A DNA stretch of 34,740 bases from Akkermansiaceae bacterium UBA5689 (GTDB lineage: Bacteria > Verrucomicrobiota > Verrucomicrobiia > Verrucomicrobiales > Akkermansiaceae), in contig DIHT01000071.1 of the NCBI GenBank assembly GCA_002420305.1, forward strand, positions 1 to 34,740, read 5' to 3'. How positions within the stretch are numbered: the stretch's first letter is position 1; the number at the start of each line of letters is the position of its first letter. Under the pieces are notes generated by a model, which was not told the origin of the DNA, made no database searches, and saw only the letters and a list, made by a program, of their open reading frames with translations. Of this stretch, positions 25,040-33,217 are shown in pieces. A program made the position numbers and the translations under genes.

Positions 25040-26923
25040 ATGAGGCTCCCTACGGCCATACTCCTGACGCTATTCCCGTTCAGCGGCCTCCTTGAAACCG
25101 TCAGCGCGCAGTCCGGGGGAATCTCCATCAAGAAGACCTATACCAAACCGGGAGAGCCTCTGATTTCTCTCGAACTGAATTCCCTCATCGAGAGATTACC
25201 CGCCTCCGGCTACTACCCGGTCCGAGTCAAGATTGTCAACGACGGCCCGATCGATCGCACATGGCAATTCTTCTTCACTTCCTCAGGGCCGACTTTTGAC
25301 CAAGGCAACAGACTCAAGTCAGACTTCACCGTCACTTGCAATGCGACTTCGGTGGCGGGAGTTGATCTCCTCGTCCCGGTCATGAGTATCCTCAATAATC
25401 GAAACTCGGGATCTTTCCTCCGGTCCGTGTCTTCCCCGATGGAGCCACTACGGACCCAACTGGATGTCAGCGTGAGGCCCTCGCCCCCCCTTGAAACATC
25501 CCGGGCCGATCTTAGAACCGACATAGCCCGGGGGGCATCCTCTTTGTGGCCCTCTGTGATCTATAGCGAGGAGATCCAAAATCTGAACGGCAATGCTCTA
25601 GACAAGGCAACCGCGGATCATCTATCCGGCTCCTCCTCGGGAGCGCCTAAACCTAGCGAGGAATTCGGAGGGCTTTTTCTCGCCAAGTCCATGCCGGACG
25701 ATTGGCGTGCCTACATCGGCTACGATGCATGTATCCTGACAGAACAGGAGTGGAATGAGCTACCAGCAGGCGCTCGCAACGCCCTACGCAAATGGAATCG
25801 ACTCGGAGGCTCTCTGATTATCTATACCACCAACCCGGCAACTGACCTCAATGCCCTGGGGTTTGGAAGAGACACGGCGGGATCGCCTGTTACTGACCCA
25901 GGCTGGGGCACGACCATTCTCAGGCCATTTCCTAGTGATGGTCTTCTCGAGGCGTCAGAGGTCGTACAACTTGTTGCCGATGCCGTGAAGAAAACAGGCG
26001 GACCAAGAATCTCAGACCCCAGAGACAACTTCCGTTCGAGCTGGAAACTCCAGGATGCCCTTCCAATAAAAGCGTCTCAGCTCATTCTCGTCATCATCGT
26101 CCTTGTTGCCTTCGGGGTTCTCGTCGGGCCAATCAACCTTTTCGTCTTCGCCCGGGCAGGAAAACGGCACAAACTCTTTGTCACAACACCTCTGATCTCT
26201 CTCGGCGCCAGTATCATCCTGCTCGGACTGATCCTGCTTCAGGACGGCTTTGGTGGCTACGGAAAACGCCTTATTCTTCAAGAGATCGGCCCGGGCAACA
26301 CAGCCTACATCTCGCAGGAGCAAATTGCCCGCACCGGAGTTCTCCTGAAAACCAGCTTCACAACCAGCGAACCCGGTTACCTGACTCCACTGACGATAGG
26401 AGAATCGCGCTGGGCACGGGTTACCGAGAGCAATGACGGAGGAAATGGGGTCTATAATGTCAAGCTGACCGAAACCGGACTGGCCGCAACAGGTGATTGG
26501 TTCAAAAGCAGTAGTGAGCATGGTCATCTCTTAGAGACAGCTCGGCCGTCCCGGGAACGAATCTCCCTTGTCGGCAACTCTGATAACCCCACCATCAACT
26601 CCACTTTCAGTTTCGTGCTCGAAAAGGTATTTTTTCGGGATCTGACTGGCCAGCTCTGGACCACATCTGACATACAACAGGGGCGGAACACATCAATGAC
26701 CCCGGCTGAAGAGACTGAATTCACCTCTTGGTTCAACGGGCTCCAGCAGCGCTTCGGGCCGCGAAACCGGGCGCGCCTTGATCTTGCCCGGAACCGGCGA
26801 GGGCATTTCTTCGGTTTTGCTCCCGAGACAGAAGGAATCAGTAGCCTCGCGAGCATCGATTGGGAGACAACCTCAACCTTTGTTACCGGGCAGCTCTTCC
26901 CTGGAAACCGCTCCAATCCATGA
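25040..26923 (+). CDS. Exported membrane protein with large soluble domains, unknown
   Basis: A 627-residue protein with an N-terminal signal peptide (about 1-23), a periplasmic beta-rich domain of about 320 residues, then two membrane helices at about 344-370 (LILVIIVLVAFGVLVGPINLFVF) and 379-400 (ISLGASIILLGLILL), and a second soluble domain of about 225 residues. A helix pair between soluble parts, just before an ABC ATPase and permease, recalls the accessory subunits of gliding-type ABC systems such as GldG, but I see no shared motif. It starts 12 bases after MoxR. It may link the MoxR/VWA proteins to the ABC transporter. No family is claimed. Confidence 0.75.
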   Translation: MRLPTAILLTLFPFSGLLETVSAQSGGISIKKTYTKPGEPLISLELNSLIERLPASGYYPVRVKIVNDGPIDRTWQFFFTSSGPTFDQGNRLKSDFTVTCNATSVAGVDLLVPVMSILNNRNSGSFLRSVSSPMEPLRTQLDVSVRPSPPLETSRADLRTDIARGASSLWPSVIYSEEIQNLNGNALDKATADHLSGSSSGAPKPSEEFGGLFLAKSMPDDWRAYIGYDACILTEQEWNELPAGARNALRKWNRLGGSLIIYTTNPATDLNALGFGRDTAGSPVTDPGWGTTILRPFPSDGLLEASEVVQLVADAVKKTGGPRISDPRDNFRSSWKLQDALPIKASQLILVIIVLVAFGVLVGPINLFVFARAGKRHKLFVTTPLISLGASIILLGLILLQDGFGGYGKRLILQEIGPGNTAYISQEQIARTGVLLKTSFTTSEPGYLTPLTIGESRWARVTESNDGGNGVYNVKLTETGLAATGDWFKSSSEHGHLLETARPSRERISLVGNSDNPTINSTFSFVLEKVFFRDLTGQLWTTSDIQQGRNTSMTPAEETEFTSWFNGLQQRFGPRNRARLDLARNRRGHFFGFAPETEGISSLASIDWETTSTFVTGQLFPGNRSNP

Positions 26924-26945
26924 CCCTCTAGCTCTGCTTGCGTTC

Positions 26946-27986
26946 ATGTCTGCTGCAATATCAGTTCGAAATCTCTTCCGTTATTTTGGCGCCCTCAAGG
27001 CCGTCGATGGGATTTCCTTCGACATTCCACACGGCTCGGTATGTGGCTTTGTGGGAGCAAATGGCGCCGGCAAGACCACTACCATGCGGGTGCTTGCCAC
27101 CCTTGATTACCCCACCATGGGATCTGCGGAAATCTGCGGAATCAATGTCATCGACCACCCTGACAAGGTTCGTTCTCTCATCGGCTGGATGCCCGATAAC
27201 TTTGGGAATTACGATCATATGACCGTCCTTGAGTACCTCGACTTCTACGCGAGGGCACTGGGTTACACTGGAGAAGAGCGAAAAGGCCGGATTGAAGAGG
27301 TCATGGCATTTGCAGACCTCATGCCCCTGGCGGATCGTATTTCCAATAAACTCTCCAAGGGGATGACTCAGCGGCTCTGCCTCGGACGCGCTCTTCTGCA
27401 TGATCCTCAGGTCCTCATTATGGATGAGCCCGCCGCAGGCCTTGACCCCCGGGCCCGGGTAGAACTCAAACACCTCATCCGAATCCTGGCTGAAGAAGGG
27501 AAGACCATTTTTATCTCTTCTCACATTCTCTCAGAGCTAGGAGAAATGTGCGACTCACTCCTCTTCGTCAATGCGGGACGCATCGTACATCATGGGGATG
27601 CGGATTCCCTTCGCTACGGTTCTGATGCGACAGGCGGAGTCTTCTACGACGTACAGGTCCACGGCAACCCAGATTCGGTCGCGGACTGGGTTATCCTGAA
27701 TCATGGAGTGGAAGTGATCGAAACACGAAAACAGGGCGCGAGATTGCGGCTCCCTGATACTGATCCAGCAAGAGCAGCTGAAGTCCTCAAAGGAATGGTC
27801 AGAGATGGGGTCCCGGTCATTGAATTCCATCGAGAGGAGAGAAACCTTGAAGACGCCTTCATTGATATTCTAGGACAGCTGGAACAGGGAGGCGCAGGGC
27901 TGACGGCTCCACCCGACTTATCCACACCTGATGCCCTCTCCGCCAAGGACCCCAACATCTCTGAAGCCACGCCTCCCGGGCCCTAA
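26946..27986 (+). CDS. ABC transporter ATP-binding protein
   Basis: A 346-residue ABC ATPase of the drug/lipid or GldA-like branch. Walker A is GANGAGKT at 37-44, the signature is LSKGM at 136-140 with TQRL after it, Walker B is LIMDEP at 157-162 and the switch histidine is in SSHILSE. The C-terminal region (about 215-346) has the regulatory domain typical of ABC-2 exporters and a Pro-rich tail. The ATG at 26946 was chosen because the fold begins there (ISVRNLFRYFG); a longer frame to 26778 would overlap the upstream gene by 146 bases. The permease follows after 17 bases, completing the transporter. Confidence 0.93.
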   Translation: MSAAISVRNLFRYFGALKAVDGISFDIPHGSVCGFVGANGAGKTTTMRVLATLDYPTMGSAEICGINVIDHPDKVRSLIGWMPDNFGNYDHMTVLEYLDFYARALGYTGEERKGRIEEVMAFADLMPLADRISNKLSKGMTQRLCLGRALLHDPQVLIMDEPAAGLDPRARVELKHLIRILAEEGKTIFISSHILSELGEMCDSLLFVNAGRIVHHGDADSLRYGSDATGGVFYDVQVHGNPDSVADWVILNHGVEVIETRKQGARLRLPDTDPARAAEVLKGMVRDGVPVIEFHREERNLEDAFIDILGQLEQGGAGLTAPPDLSTPDALSAKDPNISEATPPGP

Positions 27987-28003
27987 CTCATTCCATCGAC
28001 AGC

Positions 28004-29509
28004 ATGGCAGAGCAGAGCTCATCGCAGATTCCTCCCGACCTACCCGCTCTTCCATTCGAACGGGTGAACGAATTCCCGGATCGTTTGAGCCCCATGCTTG
28101 TCAAGGAGCTCAGGCAGGGGATGCGGACGAGCTCCTTCGTCATACTTTTCGTTCTGTTACAGGCAATTCTCACCATCGTTCTTCTGATTGCCTCCTTGCT
28201 CGGACTTAGTGACATAACCTCGGACACCTCATCCACCGGAAGATTCGTCACGGGTTTTATTCTGTTAGTTTACAGTCTGGGCGTGCTCGTCTTCCAGCCC
28301 TTGCGAGGGATATCGGCGATCGCGACTGAGGTGCGGGAAAATACCATCGACCTCATGACTCTCACCAGTCTCACAGCGTGGCGTATCGTTTTCGGGAAGT
28401 GGCTCTCGATCGTAAGCCAATCCGCTCTGATCGCTGGAGCAGTGCTCCCCTACCTCATAATTTCATATTTCTTCGGCGGCATGCAGATGTTCCCCGAGCT
28501 CACCCTATGGTTCGCTCTTTTCGTCGTTTCCGGGGCCCTGACTGCCATTACGGTGGGAATCTCAGCCGTTGGCAACGCTATGGTCCGAGGCCTTTTGGTA
28601 GTGGGAGGGTCTGCTCTGGTCATGGGCTACCTCCTCTTTACCTTCATACCCCACATTCCCCACGTCATAGAAATGCTCACCTTTACCCATGGTGACCAGA
28701 CCCTCTCGGTAACCGCCTTTCTCGTCGCCGCCTGCTATATCTGCTACTTTTTTCTCGAACTTGGCACCACCGCAATCGCGCCCTCCAGTGAAAACAGGGC
28801 CACCCGTAAAAGGCTTATCGGCTTGGCAGTTCTCGCTCTCTGCTACCTTCTTCTCCGTCCCACCGGAGAGAGTATCGCTTTGTTCACAGCACTGGGAATC
28901 GCTGGCTGCATTGCACTCGACCTCTTCAGTGAACGAGTCAATTTCCCTCCGATTGTGTGCTGGAAATTTCTTCGTCTTGGAGTTCTTGGCCGGATTGCGG
29001 GACGCTTTCTCTACCCAGGATGGGGCACAGGCTCCCTGTTCTTCCTCGCTCTGACGGTGGTTCTCTGCATGCTCATTTACCTGAGTAATTCAAATCCTAG
29101 GGACTACACCATAGCTCTGCTCGGCATTGGAACTCTTGCTTTCCCTGCAGTGATCATCCAAGTCTTCGCCCGGAACTCCACAAACCGCTTTAGCAGCTAT
29201 TTCTTTATCCTACTGACTACCTTAATTCTAAGCCGAATACTCGGGTTCCTCTATGAGAGCCTCTCTGGGGAACTACTTCTCTGGATCTTCAGCTTCATCC
29301 CCGCGGCGTTGCTTCCTCTCGCCTCCCAATCGGCATCCACAGCAGAACCACTTCCCCTTCTCTTTGCCGCAATCGGAATCACCAGTATTTACCTCCTTGT
29401 CATTCTAGCAAGGTCCCTGCCACAATTGGTTCACCTTTCTACTCTGGAATCAGAGGCCCAGCGGGGCCTCGATGACTCGTTCCTCGGGTCTACTGATTCG
29501 GAGCGCTGA
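28004..29509 (+). CDS. ABC transporter permease (ABC-2 type)
   Basis: A 501-residue integral membrane protein with about 12 helices, such as FVILFVLLQAILTIVLLIA, ITVGISAVGNAMV and GLLVVGGSALVMGYLLF. Near the start, PMLVKELRQGMRTSSF is a typical ABC-2 permease opening, and ATEVRENTIDLMTLTSLTAW near residue 110 is the cytoplasmic coupling segment in such proteins. It should pair with the ATPase just upstream; no second permease is present, so it may act as a homodimer. The substrate is unknown. Its last 38 bases overlap the DUF58 gene. Confidence 0.88.
   Translation: MAEQSSSQIPPDLPALPFERVNEFPDRLSPMLVKELRQGMRTSSFVILFVLLQAILTIVLLIASLLGLSDITSDTSSTGRFVTGFILLVYSLGVLVFQPLRGISAIATEVRENTIDLMTLTSLTAWRIVFGKWLSIVSQSALIAGAVLPYLIISYFFGGMQMFPELTLWFALFVVSGALTAITVGISAVGNAMVRGLLVVGGSALVMGYLLFTFIPHIPHVIEMLTFTHGDQTLSVTAFLVAACYICYFFLELGTTAIAPSSENRATRKRLIGLAVLALCYLLLRPTGESIALFTALGIAGCIALDLFSERVNFPPIVCWKFLRLGVLGRIAGRFLYPGWGTGSLFFLALTVVLCMLIYLSNSNPRDYTIALLGIGTLAFPAVIIQVFARNSTNRFSSYFFILLTTLILSRILGFLYESLSGELLLWIFSFIPAALLPLASQSASTAEPLPLLFAAIGITSIYLLVILARSLPQLVHLSTLESEAQRGLDDSFLGSTDSER
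29447..29499 (+). promoter_or_regulatory. Nested inverted repeats around the DUF58 start codon
   Basis: GAGGCCC (29453-29459) and GGGCCTC (29464-29470) form a perfect 7-base GC-rich stem with an AGCG loop ending one base before the ATG at 29472. An outer pair GAATCAG (29447-29453) and CTGATTC (29493-29499) encloses both hairpin and start codon. All of this lies in the end of the permease gene, so translation of the permease could open it. Function is inference. Confidence 0.45.
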
Positions 29510-30416
29510 ACACCCCGCTCTTTTATTTTTAGCCTTGGATCTCGAAACTCTAAGAAACGCATCAACCGCAGCAGCAGTTTGCGCCGAGAAACTCAGATTA
29601 CCCCTGCGCTCCCGGGTATGGAGGGGCCAAGCTGGGGAATTTCAGGGTGCTGGTGTAGGCTCTTCTCTTGATTTCCAGGATCACCGCAATTACGCACCTG
29701 GCGACGACCCTCGCCACATCAACTGGCAGGCTTTCGCCCGGACGGGCAATTACACCATGAAACTATACCGGGAGGAGGTGCGTCCTGTTGTCGATCTCGT
29801 ATTCGACGTCTCCGGGTCCATGTTTTTCGAACCATCCAAGGCACGTCGATCCACAGAATTATTTTATTTTATGGTAGAAAGTGCCATCAGGTCGGGAGCT
29901 TCTCTCCAGATTCACCTGGTGGCCGGCAAGAATACCCGGGCCCTGCCCCAGGATGCTGTCTACAACCATCACTGGCAGGAGGCAGTAGAATCGCTGCGGG
30001 ACGAACATTCCGAGCTGACTCCTGATCTCGCTGGGATCCCTTTTCGAGCCAATGCCTTCCGAGTGTTCCTGTCTGACCTTCTTTTTTCGGCTGACCCGGT
30101 ACAACTGATTCGCCTGCTCGGCCAACGCCAAGGAAGCCCCGTGATTTTTGCTCCCTTTTCCCGCTCCGAATCTAATCCTGACTGGCAGGGCAATTACGAG
30201 TTCATTGACGCTGAGCAACAGACGCGCCATCCCCACAGAATCGAACCCGCAGTCCTGGCGCGCTACAAGCAGGCCTACACGAATCACTTTGCCGCTTGGA
30301 AAGCCTCCACCCGTCGCTACCACGCTACACTCGCAAGAGTCGATGCCGACGGATCCCTCGAAGCTGGACTTTACAATGAGGCCATTCCAACCGGTGCCCT
30401 TGAGGTGTCCAACTGA
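29472..30416 (+). CDS. DUF58 / VWA-like protein of the MoxR set
   Basis: A 314-residue protein with the DUF58 core SSLDFQDHRNYAPGDDPRHINW at about 64-85 and a VWA-like fold with a metal-binding site DVSGS at 112-116. DUF58 proteins are regular genomic neighbours of MoxR and presumably its substrates or adaptors. There is no membrane helix at the start, unlike many DUF58 proteins, so it is probably cytoplasmic. The gene begins 38 bases inside the permease gene, and a hairpin sits just before its ATG. No Shine-Dalgarno sequence is present. Confidence 0.9.
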   Translation: MTRSSGLLIRSAEHPALLFLALDLETLRNASTAAAVCAEKLRLPLRSRVWRGQAGEFQGAGVGSSLDFQDHRNYAPGDDPRHINWQAFARTGNYTMKLYREEVRPVVDLVFDVSGSMFFEPSKARRSTELFYFMVESAIRSGASLQIHLVAGKNTRALPQDAVYNHHWQEAVESLRDEHSELTPDLAGIPFRANAFRVFLSDLLFSADPVQLIRLLGQRQGSPVIFAPFSRSESNPDWQGNYEFIDAEQQTRHPHRIEPAVLARYKQAYTNHFAAWKASTRRYHATLARVDADGSLEAGLYNEAIPTGALEVSN

Positions 30417-30427
30417 GTAAGCTCAGG

Positions 30428-30468
30428 CGCTCAAGGCATAAACTCCGGCATTTAGTTCTCCTTGAGCG
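30428..30468 (+). repeat. Perfect 9-base inverted repeat after the DUF58 gene
   Basis: CGCTCAAGG (30428-30436) and CCTTGAGCG (30460-30468) pair perfectly around a 23-base loop, in which AACT and AGTT may pair too. It starts 12 bases after the DUF58 stop, in the 87-base gap before the next gene. There is no T-run, so it may be an mRNA processing or stability element, or a weak terminator that lowers downstream expression. Confidence 0.5.
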
Positions 30469-30503
30469 TTGCAACGTGGAGACAGAAGGGTGAAATTCCC
30501 CAG

Positions 30504-31184
30504 ATGAGGACTACCCTTTATGCTTTCGCTGCAATCGCTATGACCCTCCCTCTGTTCGGGGAAAATCCTGCCAAAGCTGAGGCGGAGAGCCCTCAATTCC
30601 TGAACCGTCGAGGAACCGAGCATTTTTTTGCGGGGCGGATCGCCGAATCGCTGAAAGACTGGGACCGGGTAGTCAAAATGGTTCCTCAGCAGGCTCCCCA
30701 TCATTGGCAACGGGGAATCGCGCTCTATTACGCGGGCAGGTTCAGGGAGGGCGTAGCCCAGTTCGAAATTCACCAGACCGTCAACGGGACCGATGTGGAA
30801 AATGCGGTCTGGCACTTCATCTGTGCTGTCCAAGCAGAGGGCGGATCCATCAAAAAGGCTCAGAGGGCGATGTATCCTTATGCTGGAGATCGCAGAATCC
30901 CCCTGAAGGAAATACACGCTCTCTTTAAGGGCAATGGCTCCCCGAAGGAGGTTCTCGCCGCAGCTACCAAAAATCCCGCAGACAAGATCAGCCAGCGCAA
31001 TCATCTATGTTACGCTCACCTTTATCTTGGCCTCTATCACGAAGCGCTTGGAGACTCAGAAAAAACTGCTCACCACATGAGAAAGGCCGCGATAGATTAC
31101 AAAATGGATCATTACATGGGCAAGGTTGCCCAGATTCATTACGGACGCCTGCAGAAAAACTCCAAGGAAAAGAGGAGCGATTGA
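30504..31184 (+). CDS. Exported TPR-like protein
   Basis: A 226-residue protein with a signal peptide (about 1-24, MRTTLYAFAAIAMTL) and a helical domain that reads as tetratricopeptide-like repeats, for example NRRGTEHFFAGRIAESLKDW, HWQRGIALYYAGRFREGVAQF and NHLCYAHLYLGLYHEALGD. The start at 30504 fits the signal; an upstream in-frame TTG at 30462 lies inside the inverted repeat and is unlikely. It should act outside the cytoplasm as a binding module for partners of the MoxR/VWA set, an inference from position only. Confidence 0.8.
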   Translation: MRTTLYAFAAIAMTLPLFGENPAKAEAESPQFLNRRGTEHFFAGRIAESLKDWDRVVKMVPQQAPHHWQRGIALYYAGRFREGVAQFEIHQTVNGTDVENAVWHFICAVQAEGGSIKKAQRAMYPYAGDRRIPLKEIHALFKGNGSPKEVLAAATKNPADKISQRNHLCYAHLYLGLYHEALGDSEKTAHHMRKAAIDYKMDHYMGKVAQIHYGRLQKNSKEKRSD

Positions 31185-31209
31185 ATCCTCTTTTCTTAAG
31201 GGATAATCT
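31181..31209 (+). promoter_or_regulatory. Possible promoter before the BatA-type gene
   Basis: TTGAAT (31181-31186) and GATAAT (31202-31207, five of six -10 bases) are 15 bases apart; TAATCT (31204-31209) would give a 17-base spacer. This lies in the 97-base gap before the VWA gene at 31282. Confidence 0.3.
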
Positions 31210-31281
31210 ATCTTCTGCGACAATGCGAATGGATCGGACCCATCAAATATTCGTTCCCCGGGTGAGAGCGCTGAACCTCTC

Positions 31282-33135
31282 ATGAATATCGTTCTGACAA
31301 ATCCCGCCGGCTTCTTTGCTCTCCTCGGGGTTCCGGCAGTGATCCTGATTCACTTTTTGCAACGACAGGCAAAGGTCCTGCCGGTAAGCACCCTGTTTCT
31401 TCTTGCCCACACACAGCGTGAGTCTGTTAGCGGACGCCGTTTTGACCGGCTTACTAATTCCGTCCCCTTGTGGCTGCAAATCTTGATGGTCCTTCTTCTC
31501 ACATGGCTCCTCGTACTTCCACGCTATATAAAACCTAACTCTACCCAGCAGGTCGCTCTCGTCCTCGATAGCTCCGCATCAATGAGTGTCTTTAAGGATG
31601 GCCTGGCGGATCATCTTCGCGCGAAGCTCCCAGATCTCCAAGGCAATGCCTCCCGACTCCAGATCTACATCTTCGAAAGCTTAGAAGATCAGCCCGTCAT
31701 TTATGCTGGAGAGGACATCGAGGAAGCTCTGGCGTCCTTGGAGAGTTGGAGTCCCTCGAGCGGATTGATTGACCCGGACAACTCCCTGCGCCTTGCCCGA
31801 AGCCGGGTGAACCGGGAAGGCATTCTGATTTACGTCACCGACAGCTCTCCCGGGGATCTTCCCTTTGACGCCAACTCTCTTTCCATAGGAGAACCGAGGA
31901 ACAATATTGGCTTTACTGGGCTAGCATTTGACACGACCGGGAATGTGGTCCGCTGGAAGGCTCTTCTTCGCAATTACTCGAAAAGCCGTCAGACTCGGTC
32001 ATGGCGCGTGATATTCCCTGATGGAACCAGAAGCCAACCCCAAGAGATCACCCTGAAGGAGAATTCCATAACGACAATCAGTTCAACTTTCCCCTCTGAT
32101 GCCACCAGACTGCAGGTCAGGATTACCCCTGATGACTTTCCTCTGGATGACGTGCTCCATATCGTCAAACCTCGCCCCAAGACCCTCCTGTTCTTTCAAG
32201 AATTGACAGGCAAGTATAAGCCTATTGGCGAGAAGTTCAGAAGGTTTCGAAATATCGAAGCCACGAGTGACCTCTCACAGGCAGATCTCTCCCTTGTAAC
32301 CTACGACCCACTGCAACCATCTCTTCCATCCGGGAACGGCGTGATCATGGTGACGGAGGCGGCGAGAGGCGGCAATTACCTGCGTGGTCAAATTGTGGCG
32401 GAAAAGCACCCACTCATGGACGGAGTCAACTGGCAGCCCCTTCAAGCGCGCGACTCCATCCAGATTCAACTCAACGAAAACGATAGGATTCTCCTCTGGC
32501 AGGGAGATCGGCCCATGATTGCACTTCGCACCTCCGTTACTCCCCCAACTGGGGAGAGGGACGAGCCAAAGCGCATTCAGCAGCTGATATTCAACTTCGA
32601 TCTGACCCTCTCGAATGCAGAGCAGCTTGAGTGCACTGCCCTTCTCCTTCACAGGTTTACTGAGGATCTGCGTAAGCTGAAGATAGCCTCAGAGTCCCTT
32701 AACACCGAAGTGGGACAGCCAATCCAGATCGCCTTCCGGAGTAACAGCGATTCGCCTCCGCTGATTCTGACTCGATTCGGCTCCGATCATCAGGCTGCTG
32801 GAGAGGGCCCTCTTACTATTCCTGTGGCACAGGCCAGCTTTCTCAAAGCTCCCAGAACCCCGGGATTTTTCAGGATCAACCAGGGGAATGAGCTCCTGCT
32901 CGAGTCGGGGTGTCATTTTGCTGACACCCGAGAAGCCGACCTACTGAATTGCATGTCTGAAGAGCGCATCTCAACATTGGGTGGGGAGGCCGTCGACCGA
33001 ACAACCAACGAGGATCATCTCTGGCGCCTCTGGACGGTCCTTATTATCGTTGCTCTTCTCATTTCATGGCACTTTATAAAAGACCGCCCCAACGACGAGA
33101 AGGAACCTGATGCCAGCGCAACCGCACAGCCCTGA
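31282..33135 (+). CDS. BatA-type membrane protein with VWA domain
   Basis: A 617-residue protein beginning with the BatA N-terminal domain (LTNPAGFFALLGVPAVILIHFLQ, then VLPVSTLFLL), two membrane helices (about 8-26 and 63-80), then a VWA-like domain with metal-binding residues DSSAS at 96-100, further beta-rich regions, and a C-terminal membrane helix (about 581-598, LWTVLIIVALLISWHF) with a short charged tail. The bulk of the protein would be held outside the cytoplasm between the helices. Bat proteins were first linked to aerotolerance in Bacteroides. It lies after the TPR gene, perhaps with its own promoter. Confidence 0.88.
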   Translation: MNIVLTNPAGFFALLGVPAVILIHFLQRQAKVLPVSTLFLLAHTQRESVSGRRFDRLTNSVPLWLQILMVLLLTWLLVLPRYIKPNSTQQVALVLDSSASMSVFKDGLADHLRAKLPDLQGNASRLQIYIFESLEDQPVIYAGEDIEEALASLESWSPSSGLIDPDNSLRLARSRVNREGILIYVTDSSPGDLPFDANSLSIGEPRNNIGFTGLAFDTTGNVVRWKALLRNYSKSRQTRSWRVIFPDGTRSQPQEITLKENSITTISSTFPSDATRLQVRITPDDFPLDDVLHIVKPRPKTLLFFQELTGKYKPIGEKFRRFRNIEATSDLSQADLSLVTYDPLQPSLPSGNGVIMVTEAARGGNYLRGQIVAEKHPLMDGVNWQPLQARDSIQIQLNENDRILLWQGDRPMIALRTSVTPPTGERDEPKRIQQLIFNFDLTLSNAEQLECTALLLHRFTEDLRKLKIASESLNTEVGQPIQIAFRSNSDSPPLILTRFGSDHQAAGEGPLTIPVAQASFLKAPRTPGFFRINQGNELLLESGCHFADTREADLLNCMSEERISTLGGEAVDRTTNEDHLWRLWTVLIIVALLISWHFIKDRPNDEKEPDASATAQP

Positions 33136-33164
33136 CGTTACCGGGACGGAAATCAGCTGCCGCC

Positions 33165-33173
33165 TGATATAAT
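33165..33173 (+). promoter_or_regulatory. Extended -10 promoter (TGATATAAT) before the last gene
   Basis: TGATATAAT is a perfect TGn extended -10 element, 44 bases before the ATG at 33218. There is no clear -35, which extended -10 promoters do not need. It suggests the last gene has its own transcript besides the operon. Confidence 0.45.
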
Positions 33174-33217
33174 TCTTCTCTCCTACTTACTCCCCTTTTC
33201 CTCTTCTTCCCCAACTC

